Assembly (NCBI GenBank): GCA_012032975.1
Contig: JAAUPU010000011.1
Span: 1-14,416 of the forward strand
DNA length: 14,416 bases
Direction: 5' to 3'
From: Caldilineaceae bacterium
Lineage (GTDB): Bacteria; Chloroflexota; Anaerolineae; Caldilineales; Caldilineaceae
This document shows positions 7,496 through 14,416 of the stretch, one piece after another (position 1 is the stretch's first letter; each line of letters starts with the position of its first letter). Both the position numbers and the translations under genes were made by a program. Below the pieces are notes generated by a model. The model searched no databases and was not told the DNA's origin. It worked only from the letters and a program-made list of their open reading frames with translations.

Positions 7496-7644
7496 GCCCG
7501 CTCCGCAGGATTGGCCATGCCCCGCCCTCTCCGCGCTGAGTTCTACACGAGGACCACGCACGACGCTCCTGCCAGACCGCCAAACGCCGAGCAATCTCCC
7601 TTTTTCGTTAACCTGGTTCGCTCAAGCCCAAGGAACTGCGACAG

Positions 7645-9996
7645 ATGACGCTGACAGAATACAATGCCGGTGCAGCCTTCCCGGGTATCATCAACCGAAC
7701 GATCGACGCTTCGACGCCGGCATGGCCCCGAGCCAATCGTGCGCAGAGGGGCGCGCCGAATGTGCTCTTCATTCTGCTCGATGACACGGGGTTCGGTCAG
7801 TTGGGTTGTTATGGGGCGCCGATCGCCACGCCCAATCTGGATGCGCTGGCCGCAGGTGGTCTGCGTTATGCCAATTTCCACACCACTGCGCTCTGTTCAC
7901 CTACCCGCGCCTGCTTGCTGACGGGACGCAACCACCACACCAACGGCATGGCCTGCATCACCGAAGGCGCCACCGGCTATCCGGGCAGCAACGGCATGAT
8001 CCCCTTTGAGAGTGGCTTCCTCTCGGAGATGCTGCTCCAGCAGGGATACAGCACCTACGCTGTCGGCAAATGGCACATCACCCCTGCCCACGAAATGTCT
8101 GCCGCCGGGCCGTATGACCGCTGGCCACTGGGACGAGGTTTCCAACGATATTATGGCTTCCTGGGCGGAGACACCCACCAATATTATCCTGAACTCGTCT
8201 ATGACAACCACCAGGTCGAGCCGGAGAAGAGGCCAGAGGAAGGCTATCACCTCACGGAAGACCTGGTCGACAAGCCATCTCGTTTGTCGCCGACGCCAAA
8301 CAGGTCGACCCGGACAAGCCCTTTTTCTCTACTTCTGCCCGGGAGCGATGCACGCGCCCCACCATGTGCCTCAGGAGTGGGCGGACAAGTACAAGGGGCA
8401 GTTCGACGACGGCTGGGACGCCTATCGGGAACGGGTCTTTGCCGCACAAAAAGAGTGGGGGGTGATCCCTGCCGGGACAGAACTCTCCCGCCACGACCCA
8501 GATGTCAAGCCGTGGAACGAATGCAGCGCGGACGAGCGCAAGCTCTACGCCCGTATGATGGAGGTCTACGCAGGTTTTCTGGAACATACCGACCATCAGA
8601 TCGGGCGTCTGTTGGACTTTCTCAAACGCCTGGGCGAGTTTGAGAACACGCTGATCATCGCGCTTTCGGACAACGGCGCCAGCTCGGAGGGCGGCCCCAA
8701 CGGCATGATCAATGTCAACATGTGGCACAACAATCTGGCCGGGAACGTTGAGGAGAATCTGGCCGTGCTCGACGAGTTGGGCGGGCCGAATCACTTCAAC
8801 CATTACGCCTGGGGCTGGACCTTTGCCGGCAACACACCGTTCCGCCGCTGGAAGCGCGAGACCTATCGCGGCGGGATCTCCGACCCGCTCATCGTGCATT
8901 GGCCCAGCGGCATCGAGTCGAAAGGTGAGACGCGCAGCCAATACGTACACGCCATCGATATCCTGCCCACAGTGCTTGCCTGCCTGGGAGTCGAACCGCC
9001 CAGGGCCATACGCGGCGTGGCTCAGTCGCCCATCCAGGGCGTCCCTTCGACCACACCTTCGAAACCGTCGGTGCGCCAAGCCGACGCCACACCCAATATT
9101 TCGAGATGATGGGCCACCGGTCCATCTATCACGACGGCTGGCGTGCTGTCTGTCCGTGGCCTGGCCCCTCCTTCACGGAGGCGGGCAAGTTCTTCGGCGC
9201 GCCGATCACGACGGAGGCGCTGACCGAGCTGGATGCAAACGGCTGGGAACTCTACCACCTTGAAGAGGATTGGGCAGAGAACCACAATGTGGCCGACCAG
9301 CACCGGGACAGGCTGATCGAGATGGTCGCGCTCTGGTATGTCGAAGCGGGCAAATATAACGTGCTGCCCATCGATTCGCGCGGCTCGGCGCGGGTCATGG
9401 ATGAGCGGCCACAGGCAGCACCGCCGCGCGATCGCTACGTCTTCTATCCAGAAACGCAGATGGTTCCTGGCTATTCAACAGTCAATGTCATCAACCGCGC
9501 CCACAGCATCACCGCAGAGGTAGAGATTCAGGAAACCGGGGCCGAAGGCGCTCTGCTCTCCTTTGGCGGCAGCGAAGGTGGTTACGTCTTCTACATGCAG
9601 AACGGGCGTCTTCACTACACGCAAAACGTGGTCGGATCGGCCCTGCTCCACGTCGAATCCGTGGGCGCCGTGCCCAGCGGACGGCGTTCGCTGCGTTTCG
9701 AGTTCGAGCCAACCGGAGCGCCCGATGTCAAACAGGGCAAAGGCGTCCCCGGCCGCGGGCAACTCTACGTCGATGGCGAGTTGGTTGGGCAGGCCGAATT
9801 CGACGCGACTGTTCCTATCACCTATGGCTTGGGTGGAGGCATTGTCTGCGGCGCCGACCCGGGATCGACCGTGACAAACGCGTACACGCCGCCGTTCCGC
9901 TTCACGGGCTTGATCCACGAAGTTGTTGTCGACGTGAGCGGCGACCTGTTCGTCGATGAGGATGCCCACACCCGCGCCATCATGGCGCACCAGTAG
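7645..9996 (+). CDS. Type I (formylglycine) sulfatase, large AtsA-like, three frameshifts
   Basis: Hydrolyses sulfate esters using formylglycine made from Cys84 in the C-x-P-x-R motif CSPTR (84-88). Other active-site parts are NVLFILLDDTGFG (metal Asp46/47), VGKWH (Lys142, His144), PFFLYFCPGAMHAPH and SDNGAS (Asp343/Asn344). The C-terminal ~170 residues (from about 613) form a ConA-like beta sandwich, as in large S1_4-type arylsulfatases such as mycobacterial AtsA. Three single bases are missing: G next to 8274 (restores KAISFVADAK), C next to 8327 (restores FFLYFC) and T between 9043 and 9044 (restores GVSFDHTFE). Repaired length is 784 residues, normal for the subfamily. No signal peptide is visible, so it may be cytoplasmic or exported as a folded protein with a partner. 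ATG 7645 follows AAGGAA at 7630-7635. The substrate cannot be read from sequence, and no formylglycine-generating enzyme gene lies nearby. Confidence 0.9.
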
Positions 9997-10325
9997 CCCG
10001 GAGATAAGCTGTGGCTGGGGTCATCGCAACTCTGCTGCCCGAGATCATTGGCGCGGCGGTTGTGTAACCGGCGTGATCTTCGCGTGTCTGACACCGGTCG
10101 TTCTGTTTGGACTTGTGTTTGGCAACTCATCGGCTCTTTTTATGGAAGGACGTAGATCGCCTAGCCAAAGCGCGTGGACATCATAGTCGAATTGGTGGAC
10201 CCTTACCCATACGCTACAATTGGGCAGGCCAAAGCACTTGACGAGGCACGTAACCGCGTTCGCGGCTTGGCCACTACGCCGGCTTGGCGGATCCAGCACA
10301 TCTATTCACGATATAGGAGTAAACC
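9997..10325. other. Intergenic region between sulfatase and DUF6325 genes
   Basis: This 329-bp stretch carries no credible gene. It contains a small perfect palindrome GTGTC-T-GACAC (10084-10094), a good promoter for the following operon (10192-10220) and its ribosome binding site (AGGAG, 10315-10319). No T-tract hairpin that would terminate the sulfatase transcript is visible. Confidence 0.5.
10192..10220 (+). promoter_or_regulatory. Sigma70 promoter for the DUF6325-SHOCT operon
   Basis: TTGGTG (10192-10197) and TACAAT (10215-10220) are separated by the optimal 17 bp. The expected start near 10227 leaves a leader of about 100 bases before ATG 10326. Confidence 0.55.
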
Positions 10326-10751
10326 ATGGGCCCAGTTGAATATCTGGTTGTGGAGTTTCCCGGCAACCAGTTCAAGGGGGAAATCGTGCCCGCGCTTGCA
10401 GAGTTGACAGGCAACGGCACAATTCGCATCATCGACCTGCTTTTCATCAAGAAAGACGCCGATGGTGCGGTGACCTGGCTTGAGTTGGAGGATCTTAACC
10501 CGAGCGAATCAGGCGCATTCGACAGCGTTGACGGCGAAATCGACAATCTGCTGAATGAAGAAGACATTCTGCTTGCTGCGGAGATGTTGGCGCCGAATAG
10601 CTCAGCTGCGATGGTGGTATTCGAGAACGCCTGGGCGACACGGCTGCGCGACGCCGTCGTCAACGCAAACGGCCGGGTGGTGGACAATGCCCGTGTTCCA
10701 GCTTCTATCGTGAATGCGGCCCTGGCTGCAGCCGGTATCGAAGACGAATAA
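10326..10751 (+). CDS. DUF6325 family protein
   Basis: A complete 141-residue small, acidic, soluble protein. It matches the DUF6325 (formerly DUF1269-like) pattern from end to end: an N-terminal GPVEYLVVEFPGNQF, then EIVPALAELTGNGTIRIIDLLFIKKDADG, a central acidic ELEDLNPSESGAF, and NSSAAMVVFENAWATRLRDAVVNANG, ending in VPASIVNAALAA. The predicted fold is a ferredoxin-like alpha/beta sandwich. No enzymatic residues are known. Members are widely found next to short SHOCT-domain genes in Actinobacteria and Chloroflexota, as here, with the partner 32 bp downstream; the biological role of the pair is unproven, with stress or membrane association suggested only by context. ATG 10326 has AGGAG at 10315-10319 and a good promoter about 105 bp upstream. 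The frame is intact. Confidence 0.88.
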   Translation: MGPVEYLVVEFPGNQFKGEIVPALAELTGNGTIRIIDLLFIKKDADGAVTWLELEDLNPSESGAFDSVDGEIDNLLNEEDILLAAEMLAPNSSAAMVVFENAWATRLRDAVVNANGRVVDNARVPASIVNAALAAAGIEDE

Positions 10752-10783
10752 TCAAGATTCAGTCAGTTAAAGAAAGGACAATA

Positions 10784-11176
10784 ATGACAATGCGAAGAAG
10801 ACGAGGGGTCAACGTTAACGTCAATACCCGTCGCGGCCCTGGCCTGGTGGGAACAATGGCGAGGACCGCTGTGATCGCCGGCACGGCAACAGCGGCGGTC
10901 GGCGCGACCAAGGCAGTGATGGGCGGCGGCAGCAAGCAGGCTGCACAGCAACAAGCTGCAGCCGATCAGCAGCAGCAGGCGGTCGACCAGGCGGCGCAAC
11001 AAGCCTATGACGCAGGTCAACAGGACGCGCTCGCGCAGCAAGCAGCCGCTGCACCGGCAAGCGATGACTTCAGCCAGCAACTTGTACAGATCCAGCAGTT
11101 GTCTGCTCTGAAGGACCAGGGCCTGCTGACCGAAGAGGAATTTGCCGCCAAGAAATCGCAGATCCTCGGCATCTAG
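10784..11176 (+). CDS. SHOCT domain-containing protein
   Basis: The 130-residue protein has three parts: a basic N-terminus (MRRRRGVNVNVNTRRG), a short Ala/Thr/Gly-rich hydrophobic stretch (about 22-46) that could be a weak membrane or packing helix, a Gln/Ala-rich linker (about 50-90) with long runs of Q and A, and a C-terminal SHOCT domain (about 98-130: LVQIQQLSALKDQGLLTEEEFAAKKSQILGI), a short helical hairpin thought to mediate oligomerisation. It lies 32 bp after the DUF6325 gene and almost certainly shares its transcript; this pairing recurs in other genomes. AAAGGA (10773-10778) precedes ATG 10784; a second in-frame ATG at 10790 is also reachable. The exact cellular role is not known. 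Confidence 0.88.
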   Translation: MTMRRRRGVNVNVNTRRGPGLVGTMARTAVIAGTATAAVGATKAVMGGGSKQAAQQQAAADQQQQAVDQAAQQAYDAGQQDALAQQAAAAPASDDFSQQLVQIQQLSALKDQGLLTEEEFAAKKSQILGI

Positions 11177-11210
11177 CGCGACGGCCTACATGGGTATACA
11201 GCCTTGAGGT

Positions 11211-11259
11211 GTAGTACGTGGTGCCTGTACCAACAAACGTGCCATGTACGACATACTAC
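11211..11259. repeat. Imperfect dyad after the SHOCT gene
   Basis: GTAGTA (11211-11216) mirrors TACTAC (11254-11259), and GTACGTGG (11214-11221) pairs with CCATGTAC (11242-11249) with one mismatch. The two pairings overlap and compete. No T-tract follows. It may be a transcript-end hairpin or a protein-binding site before the phosphotransferase gene. Confidence 0.3.
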
Positions 11260-11330
11260 GAAATCTGTCGCTCTACTAGCGCCGCCCTGCACCAAACCAA
11301 GGCGGATCTGATGAGTCTTGATCCACGCCC

Positions 11331-12317
11331 ATGAAGCAGACGCATGAGCAGTTGTCGCTGCGGCTAATGTCGTATCTTCGAGCCGAATTCGATGATACGA
11401 CATTACGCTATGCAGCTCCATTGCATCCGATTCAGGGCGGCTTCGAGACTCAGATATTTCTGCTTCAGTTGCAGAGCGAGCGGGACGTCTTTCCAACACC
11501 GTGGGTCGTGCGCCTCTATCCAGAACGGAGCGGCCCCCGCAGGCGCTCTGGGACAGCACAGTTCAGCAGACGCTGGCAGATCAGGGCTATGCCCGTTCCA
11601 AGGTGTCATCTGCTGTGCAGTGATCTCTCGGTGCTCGGCGGGTCGTTCTTCATCATGGACTTCCTGGCTGGCGAACCGCTCGCCAAGGCGCCGGGGGCAA
11701 GCGCACCGACGCTCCTTGGCCAAGCCCACGCAAAGTTGCACAAGATCGACCCGGAACGCCTGATTCAAGCGTTCGATGATCAACAGATCCATGAGGCCCG
11801 CTATCGGTTGGACAACCGTTTTGCAGACCTTGCCACAAGAACCAGGTCAATCCTTTGGCTTGGTCCTGCCGTCGATTGGCTGATCGAGAACCGCCCTTCC
11901 GAACCAGAAACGCTGGCTATCTGTCACGGCGACTTTCACCCATTCAACATTCTTGCTCAAGATGGGGTGGTCACCGGCGTTCTGGATTGGCCAGGTTTCG
12001 TCATCGCGGACCCGGTGTTGGATGTTGCGGCGACGATGGTGTTGATGACCATTCCGGTCAAACAACTCGCACCCGCGTTAGGGCTTGAACTGACAGCCGA
12101 CGATATCGACCTGTTTGTTCGAACCTATCTTCAGGCATATCAAGCTGAAAGGTCGCTGGATCTGTCGCATCTGGACTACTACCGGGCATGGCGTTGTGTT
12201 CACGCACTTCTCGAGGGCGTCGAGGGGCAGGAGAGCTGGCAGCATCCGCGAATCGTTGAAGATCTGCAGAGCTGCGTGTACGAGGTCACCGGTCTGCGCG
12301 TGGTCGCACCGATGTAG
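11331..12317 (+). CDS. APH-fold phosphotransferase, with two compensating frameshifts
   Basis: A 328-residue cytoplasmic kinase-like protein of the aminoglycoside phosphotransferase/choline kinase fold (PF01636). The catalytic loop is CHGDFHPFNIL (H199-G-D201, N206) and the metal-binding Asp is D219 in GVLDWPG; the N-lobe has IQGGFETQIF (34-43) and a hinge near FFIMDFLAGEP. Residues about 70-87 read as Arg-rich nonsense. One missing C in the run 11534-11538 and one extra G at 11591 explain it exactly: repair gives ERSGPPQALWDSTVQQTLADQGYPVPRCH, typical of the family, and leaves total length unchanged, so the open frame hides the fault. ATG 11331 has no Shine-Dalgarno but a stop codon lies 12 bases upstream in frame. 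A 12-bp-arm hairpin covers codons 12-25. Neighbours give no substrate; antibiotic resistance should not be assumed. Confidence 0.82.
   Translation: MKQTHEQLSLRLMSYLRAEFDDTTLRYAAPLHPIQGGFETQIFLLQLQSERDVFPTPWVVRLYPERSGPRRRSGTAQFSRRWQIRAMPVPRCHLLCSDLSVLGGSFFIMDFLAGEPLAKAPGASAPTLLGQAHAKLHKIDPERLIQAFDDQQIHEARYRLDNRFADLATRTRSILWLGPAVDWLIENRPSEPETLAICHGDFHPFNILAQDGVVTGVLDWPGFVIADPVLDVAATMVLMTIPVKQLAPALGLELTADDIDLFVRTYLQAYQAERSLDLSHLDYYRAWRCVHALLEGVEGQESWQHPRIVEDLQSCVYEVTGLRVVAPM
11365..11405. repeat. Long hairpin in the 5' coding part of the phosphotransferase gene
   Basis: TAATGTCGTATC (11365-11376) is perfectly mirrored by GATACGACATTA (11394-11405). Inside, after one T-T mismatch, TCGA (11378-11381) pairs with TCGA (11389-11392) around a 7-base loop. 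That makes 16 paired bases in 41, starting 35 bases into the gene. Confidence 0.65.
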
Positions 12318-12409
12318 CGCGTAACAGCAGCGACTTCCGCTCGCAACAGACGGGTTCACTTTTTGCTTGGTGCATCGATTGAGTGAACCTCATACCGGAC
12401 GTGCATGAC

Positions 12410-12455
12410 AAAAAAGGAGAGGCGTGCCAGAATCTGGCACGCCTCTTCTTTTTCC
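12410..12455. terminator. Bidirectional intrinsic terminator
   Basis: GAGGCGTGCCAG (12419-12430) pairs perfectly with CTGGCACGCCTC (12434-12445) around an AAT loop, with A6 (12410-12415) on the left and TTCTTTTT (12446-12453) on the right. Outer bases extend the stem further. It lies between two convergent genes, the phosphotransferase (+) and the OppF-like ATPase (-), and should stop transcription from both sides. Confidence 0.92.
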
Positions 12456-12475
12456 TGGCTCGATAGCGGAAGTCG

Positions 12476-13555
12476 TCAGACAACAAGTTCGATTTCACGC
12501 GCCCGATGGCAGCTTACGAAACGCCCAGGTTCGATCTCCTCTAGCGGCGGCGCCTGCTGTTTGCAGAGATCGACGACAAAGGGGCAGCGTGGGTGGAAAT
12601 AGCAACCGCTTGGCGGCCTAGCCGGGTTGGCGACTTCGCCCTCCGGGATGATCCGTTCGCCGCGGTCCAGCGGATTGGGCTTGGGAAGCGATGAGATCAG
12701 CGCGGCTGTGTATGGATGCTTGGGGGACTTGAAGAGCGACTGCGGCGGGCCGATCTCGGCCACACGACCAACATACATGACCAACACGGTATTGCTGATC
12801 TGGTTGACCACGCTCAGGTCATGGGAGACAAAGAGGTAGGTCAGTCCCAGGTCATCCTGCAAATCCATCATCAAATTGAGCACCTGCGCCTGCACAGAGA
12901 CATCCAGCGCAGAGACCGGCTCGTCGGCCACGATCAGCCGCGGGTTGGCCGCCAGTGCGCGGGCGATGCCGATACGTTGGCGCTGTCCGCCGCTAAATGC
13001 ATGTGGAAAGCGCTGCATATATTCGGCGCGCAGACCGACCCGGCGCAGCAGGTCGGCGACCCGGTCCTCTCGTTCGCTGCGCGAACCGACCTTGTTGACG
13101 CGCAACGGTTCGCTGATGATGTCATAGATGGTCATACGCGGGTTGAGCGATGAGAATGGATCCTGGAAGATCATCTGAAAGCCGCGCCGCAAAGGCCGGA
13201 TTTCGTTCATGCTCAGTTTGGTCAGATCGACAACCTCGCCGCTCTCCTGTCGATAGAGAATCTCGCCGCTGGTTGGGCTGATGGCGCGTACGATGCAGCG
13301 CGAGGTGGTTGTCTTGCCGCAGCCACTCTCGCCGACCAGACTGACGGTCTGTCCCTGGCGAATGGAGAAGGTCACATCATCGACAGCAGCCAATTCGCCA
13401 ACCTTGCGCTTGAAAAGCCCACGCACCAGTGGATAGACTTTTCGCAGATTGTTGACCTGCACCACAGTGTCTTCGCTCATCGTCGAACGGGATTGACGAG
13501 CGGTCTCTTCGGCCATTGCGCTGTTGGGTGTTGTTGAGCTTGCGGTTGTCGTCAT
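12476..13555 (-). CDS. Oligopeptide/dipeptide ABC transporter ATP-binding protein (OppF/DppF type)
   Basis: A complete 359-residue cytoplasmic ATPase that would power an inner-membrane peptide (or nickel/glycoside) importer. It has the Walker A GESGCGKTT, Q-loop FQDPFSSLNPR, signature SGGQRQR, Walker B LIVADEPVSALD and switch SHDLS, followed by the family-specific C-terminal extension (PSGCYFHPRCP...C...CHRA) with the Cys set seen in OppD/OppF proteins. A Ser/Thr-rich extension of about 25 residues precedes the domain; internal starts (Met at 13480, MSEDTVVQVNN) are possible because no good ribosome binding site marks ATG 13555. That ATG lies three bases after the stop of the upstream OppD-like gene, implying translational coupling, so I keep it. 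Order D then F, with permeases likely beyond the window, is standard. The peptide substrate is a family-level inference. Confidence 0.92.
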   Translation of the reverse strand: MTTTASSTTPNSAMAEETARQSRSTMSEDTVVQVNNLRKVYPLVRGLFKRKVGELAAVDDVTFSIRQGQTVSLVGESGCGKTTTSRCIVRAISPTSGEILYRQESGEVVDLTKLSMNEIRPLRRGFQMIFQDPFSSLNPRMTIYDIISEPLRVNKVGSRSEREDRVADLLRRVGLRAEYMQRFPHAFSGGQRQRIGIARALAANPRLIVADEPVSALDVSVQAQVLNLMMDLQDDLGLTYLFVSHDLSVVNQISNTVLVMYVGRVAEIGPPQSLFKSPKHPYTAALISSLPKPNPLDRGERIIPEGEVANPARPPSGCYFHPRCPFVVDLCKQQAPPLEEIEPGRFVSCHRAREIELVV

Positions 13556-13558
13556 GAG

Positions 13559-14416
13559 TTAAGATCCAGGATATAGGAAGCAGCTTGTGGCGTGGTTTTC
13601 GCCAATGCGGATCAGTTGCGGCTCGTTTTTGTCGCAGACGCCGGGCATGAACGCCTCACAACGTGGGTGGAAGGGACATCCGACTGGCCGATTGTTCGGA
13701 TGGGGGATCGAGCCTTTGACAGAGGGCAGCCGCTCGCGCGGTTGCGCTTCAATGCTTGGGATCGAGGCCAGCAGCGCTTTTGTGTAGGGGTGCTTGGGAT
13801 TTGCAAAAAGCTCCTCGACTGGCGCTTGCTCAACGACCCGCCCCAGGTACATGACCGCTACTTCATCGGCCACTTCTGCAATCACACCAAGGTCGTGGGT
13901 GATAAAGATCATGGCCATGCCATTTTCGGACTGGAGTCGCTGCAACAGATTGAGAATCTGCGCCTGTGTCGTCACATCCAGAGCCGTGGTCGGCTCGTCG
14001 GCAATCAAGATTCTGGGATTGGTCGAGAGCGCCATCGCGATCATGGCGCGTTGACATTGTCCGCCGCTTAGCTGGTACGGATTGTCGTTGAGCCGCTGCT
14101 CCGGGTTTGGGATGCCCACATGTTGGAGCCACTCTACGGCCATCTCCTGCGCGGCCTTGTCATCGAGATCGGTATGCAACTTCATGGCCTCGATGATCTG
14201 GTTGCCAATGGAATGCACAGGGCTGAATGAGGTCATCGGCTCCTGAAAGATCATGGAGATCTCACCGCCGCGAATGGAGCGCATCTGGCCGCTGCGTGGG
14301 GATAGAGCCAGCAGGTCGATTTCATGGTGATGGCCCACGCGATCGACGTAGCGATAAATAGCCTCACCGCCGACGACGCGCCCTGGCTTGTCCACGATCT
14401 GCAGCAACGACTTGGC
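13559..14416 (-). CDS. Oligopeptide/dipeptide ABC transporter ATP-binding protein (OppD/DppD type), 5' end outside window
   Basis: The coding frame is open to the right edge (A-K-S-L-L-Q at the boundary), so about 286 C-terminal residues are present and Walker A, normally a few residues earlier, is missing only because the window ends. Visible are the Q-loop FQEPMTSFSPVHSIGNQ, the signature SGGQCQR (family usual is SGGMRQR), Walker B ILIADEPTTALD, the switch THDLG, and the C-terminal GCPFHPRC...C...C extension. It forms the heterodimeric ATPase with the OppF-like product encoded three bases downstream. The insertion between Walker A and the Q-loop (GGEAIYRYVDRVGHHHEIDLLALSP) is slightly longer than in E. 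coli DppD. TTG 14407 is an internal Leu codon, not a start. Confidence 0.9.
   Translation of the reverse strand, partial: AKSLLQIVDKPGRVVGGEAIYRYVDRVGHHHEIDLLALSPRSGQMRSIRGGEISMIFQEPMTSFSPVHSIGNQIIEAMKLHTDLDDKAAQEMAVEWLQHVGIPNPEQRLNDNPYQLSGGQCQRAMIAMALSTNPRILIADEPTTALDVTTQAQILNLLQRLQSENGMAMIFITHDLGVIAEVADEVAVMYLGRVVEQAPVEELFANPKHPYTKALLASIPSIEAQPRERLPSVKGSIPHPNNRPVGCPFHPRCEAFMPGVCDKNEPQLIRIGENHATSCFLYPGS

Larger units (their letters stand above)
7250..7644. other. Divergent intergenic region before the sulfatase gene
   Basis: This 395-bp gap holds the ribosome binding site and a perfect -10 for the minus-strand membrane gene, an isolated TTGACA (7396-7401) with no good -10, an 8-bp tandem repeat AGAATAGC (7444-7459), and a good sigma70 promoter for the sulfatase gene (7468-7495). 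The last ~140 bases form the probable sulfatase leader, in which I see no known riboswitch. Confidence 0.55.

Noticed and set aside
7250..7594. 115-codon upstream extension of the minus-strand membrane protein
   Set aside because: No ribosome binding site near TTG 7594, composition is Arg/Gly-rich and unlike a real N-terminus, and it would cover both the TATAAT for this gene and the sulfatase promoter. GTG 7249 with AAAGGAG fits better.
10084..10094. GTGTC-T-GACAC palindrome as an operator
   Set aside because: Arms are only 5 bp and it lies about 100 bp upstream of the nearest promoter, so chance is a sufficient explanation.
11331..12317. Aminoglycoside resistance gene
   Set aside because: Only the general APH fold is supported. 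The HGDxxxxN and D-W motifs are shared by many kinases of unrelated substrates, and no resistance or mobile-element context is present.
12716..13153. 145-codon frame antisense to the OppF-like ATPase
   Set aside because: It is complementary to the signature and Walker B region of a complete ATPase and has no similarity or ribosome binding site of its own.
1..14416. Mobile element, CRISPR array, prophage or defence system
   Set aside because: No transposase, integrase, recombinase, tRNA-associated att site, regularly spaced repeat or known defence domain is visible on either strand.

Overview
The window (14.4 kb, GC-rich) looks like chromosomal DNA from an environmental bacterium. The gene mix suggests Chloroflexota, Caldilineae/Anaerolineae-like: a META-domain lipoprotein, a DUF6325-SHOCT pair, a large type I sulfatase, URO-D-like and sugar-isomerase-like proteins, and a peptide ABC transporter. 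This is inferred from family content alone. There is no rRNA, tRNA, CRISPR array, insertion sequence or phage gene.

Layout. 1-1508 (+): the 3' end of a cysteine-rich, probably exported protein, then a two-domain META lipoprotein. 1745-3997 (+): a SulP anion transporter with a STAS domain, then a small K+-channel-like protein. 4087-6432: a divergent pair, a URO-D-family protein (-) and a xylose-isomerase-like TIM-barrel protein (+), sharing a 342-bp control region with a good candidate operator. 6497-7249 (-): an unrecognised membrane-anchored coiled-coil protein. 7645-9996 (+): a ~784-residue formylglycine sulfatase of the large, mycobacterial AtsA-like type, with a C-terminal lectin-like domain and a clear promoter. 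10326-11176 (+): a DUF6325 gene and a SHOCT-domain gene in one operon. 11331-12317 (+): an APH-fold phosphotransferase. A near-perfect bidirectional terminator (12410-12455) separates it from two ABC ATPase genes on the minus strand (OppF/DppF-like complete; OppD/DppD-like cut by the window end), whose permeases should lie beyond 14416.

The strongest overall observation is that five genes (SulP, URO-D-like, TIM-barrel, sulfatase, phosphotransferase) contain ten single-base indels between them. Each repair restores family-typical protein sequence and near-standard length. Several lie in homopolymers, and the phosphotransferase pair compensate so that the open frame hides them. An eleventh is possible at the start of the channel gene. 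Mixed insertions and deletions, with no stop or missense decay, fit uncorrected sequencing error better than pseudogenes. I therefore annotate these genes at full length and state each break.

Functionally the window reads as ordinary accessory metabolism: desulfation of an organic substrate, anion transport, sugar-like substrate conversion and peptide import. I found no convincing new multi-gene system. The least explained items are the coiled-coil membrane protein, the dyads upstream of the SulP and TIM-barrel genes, and a long hairpin in the first codons of the phosphotransferase gene.
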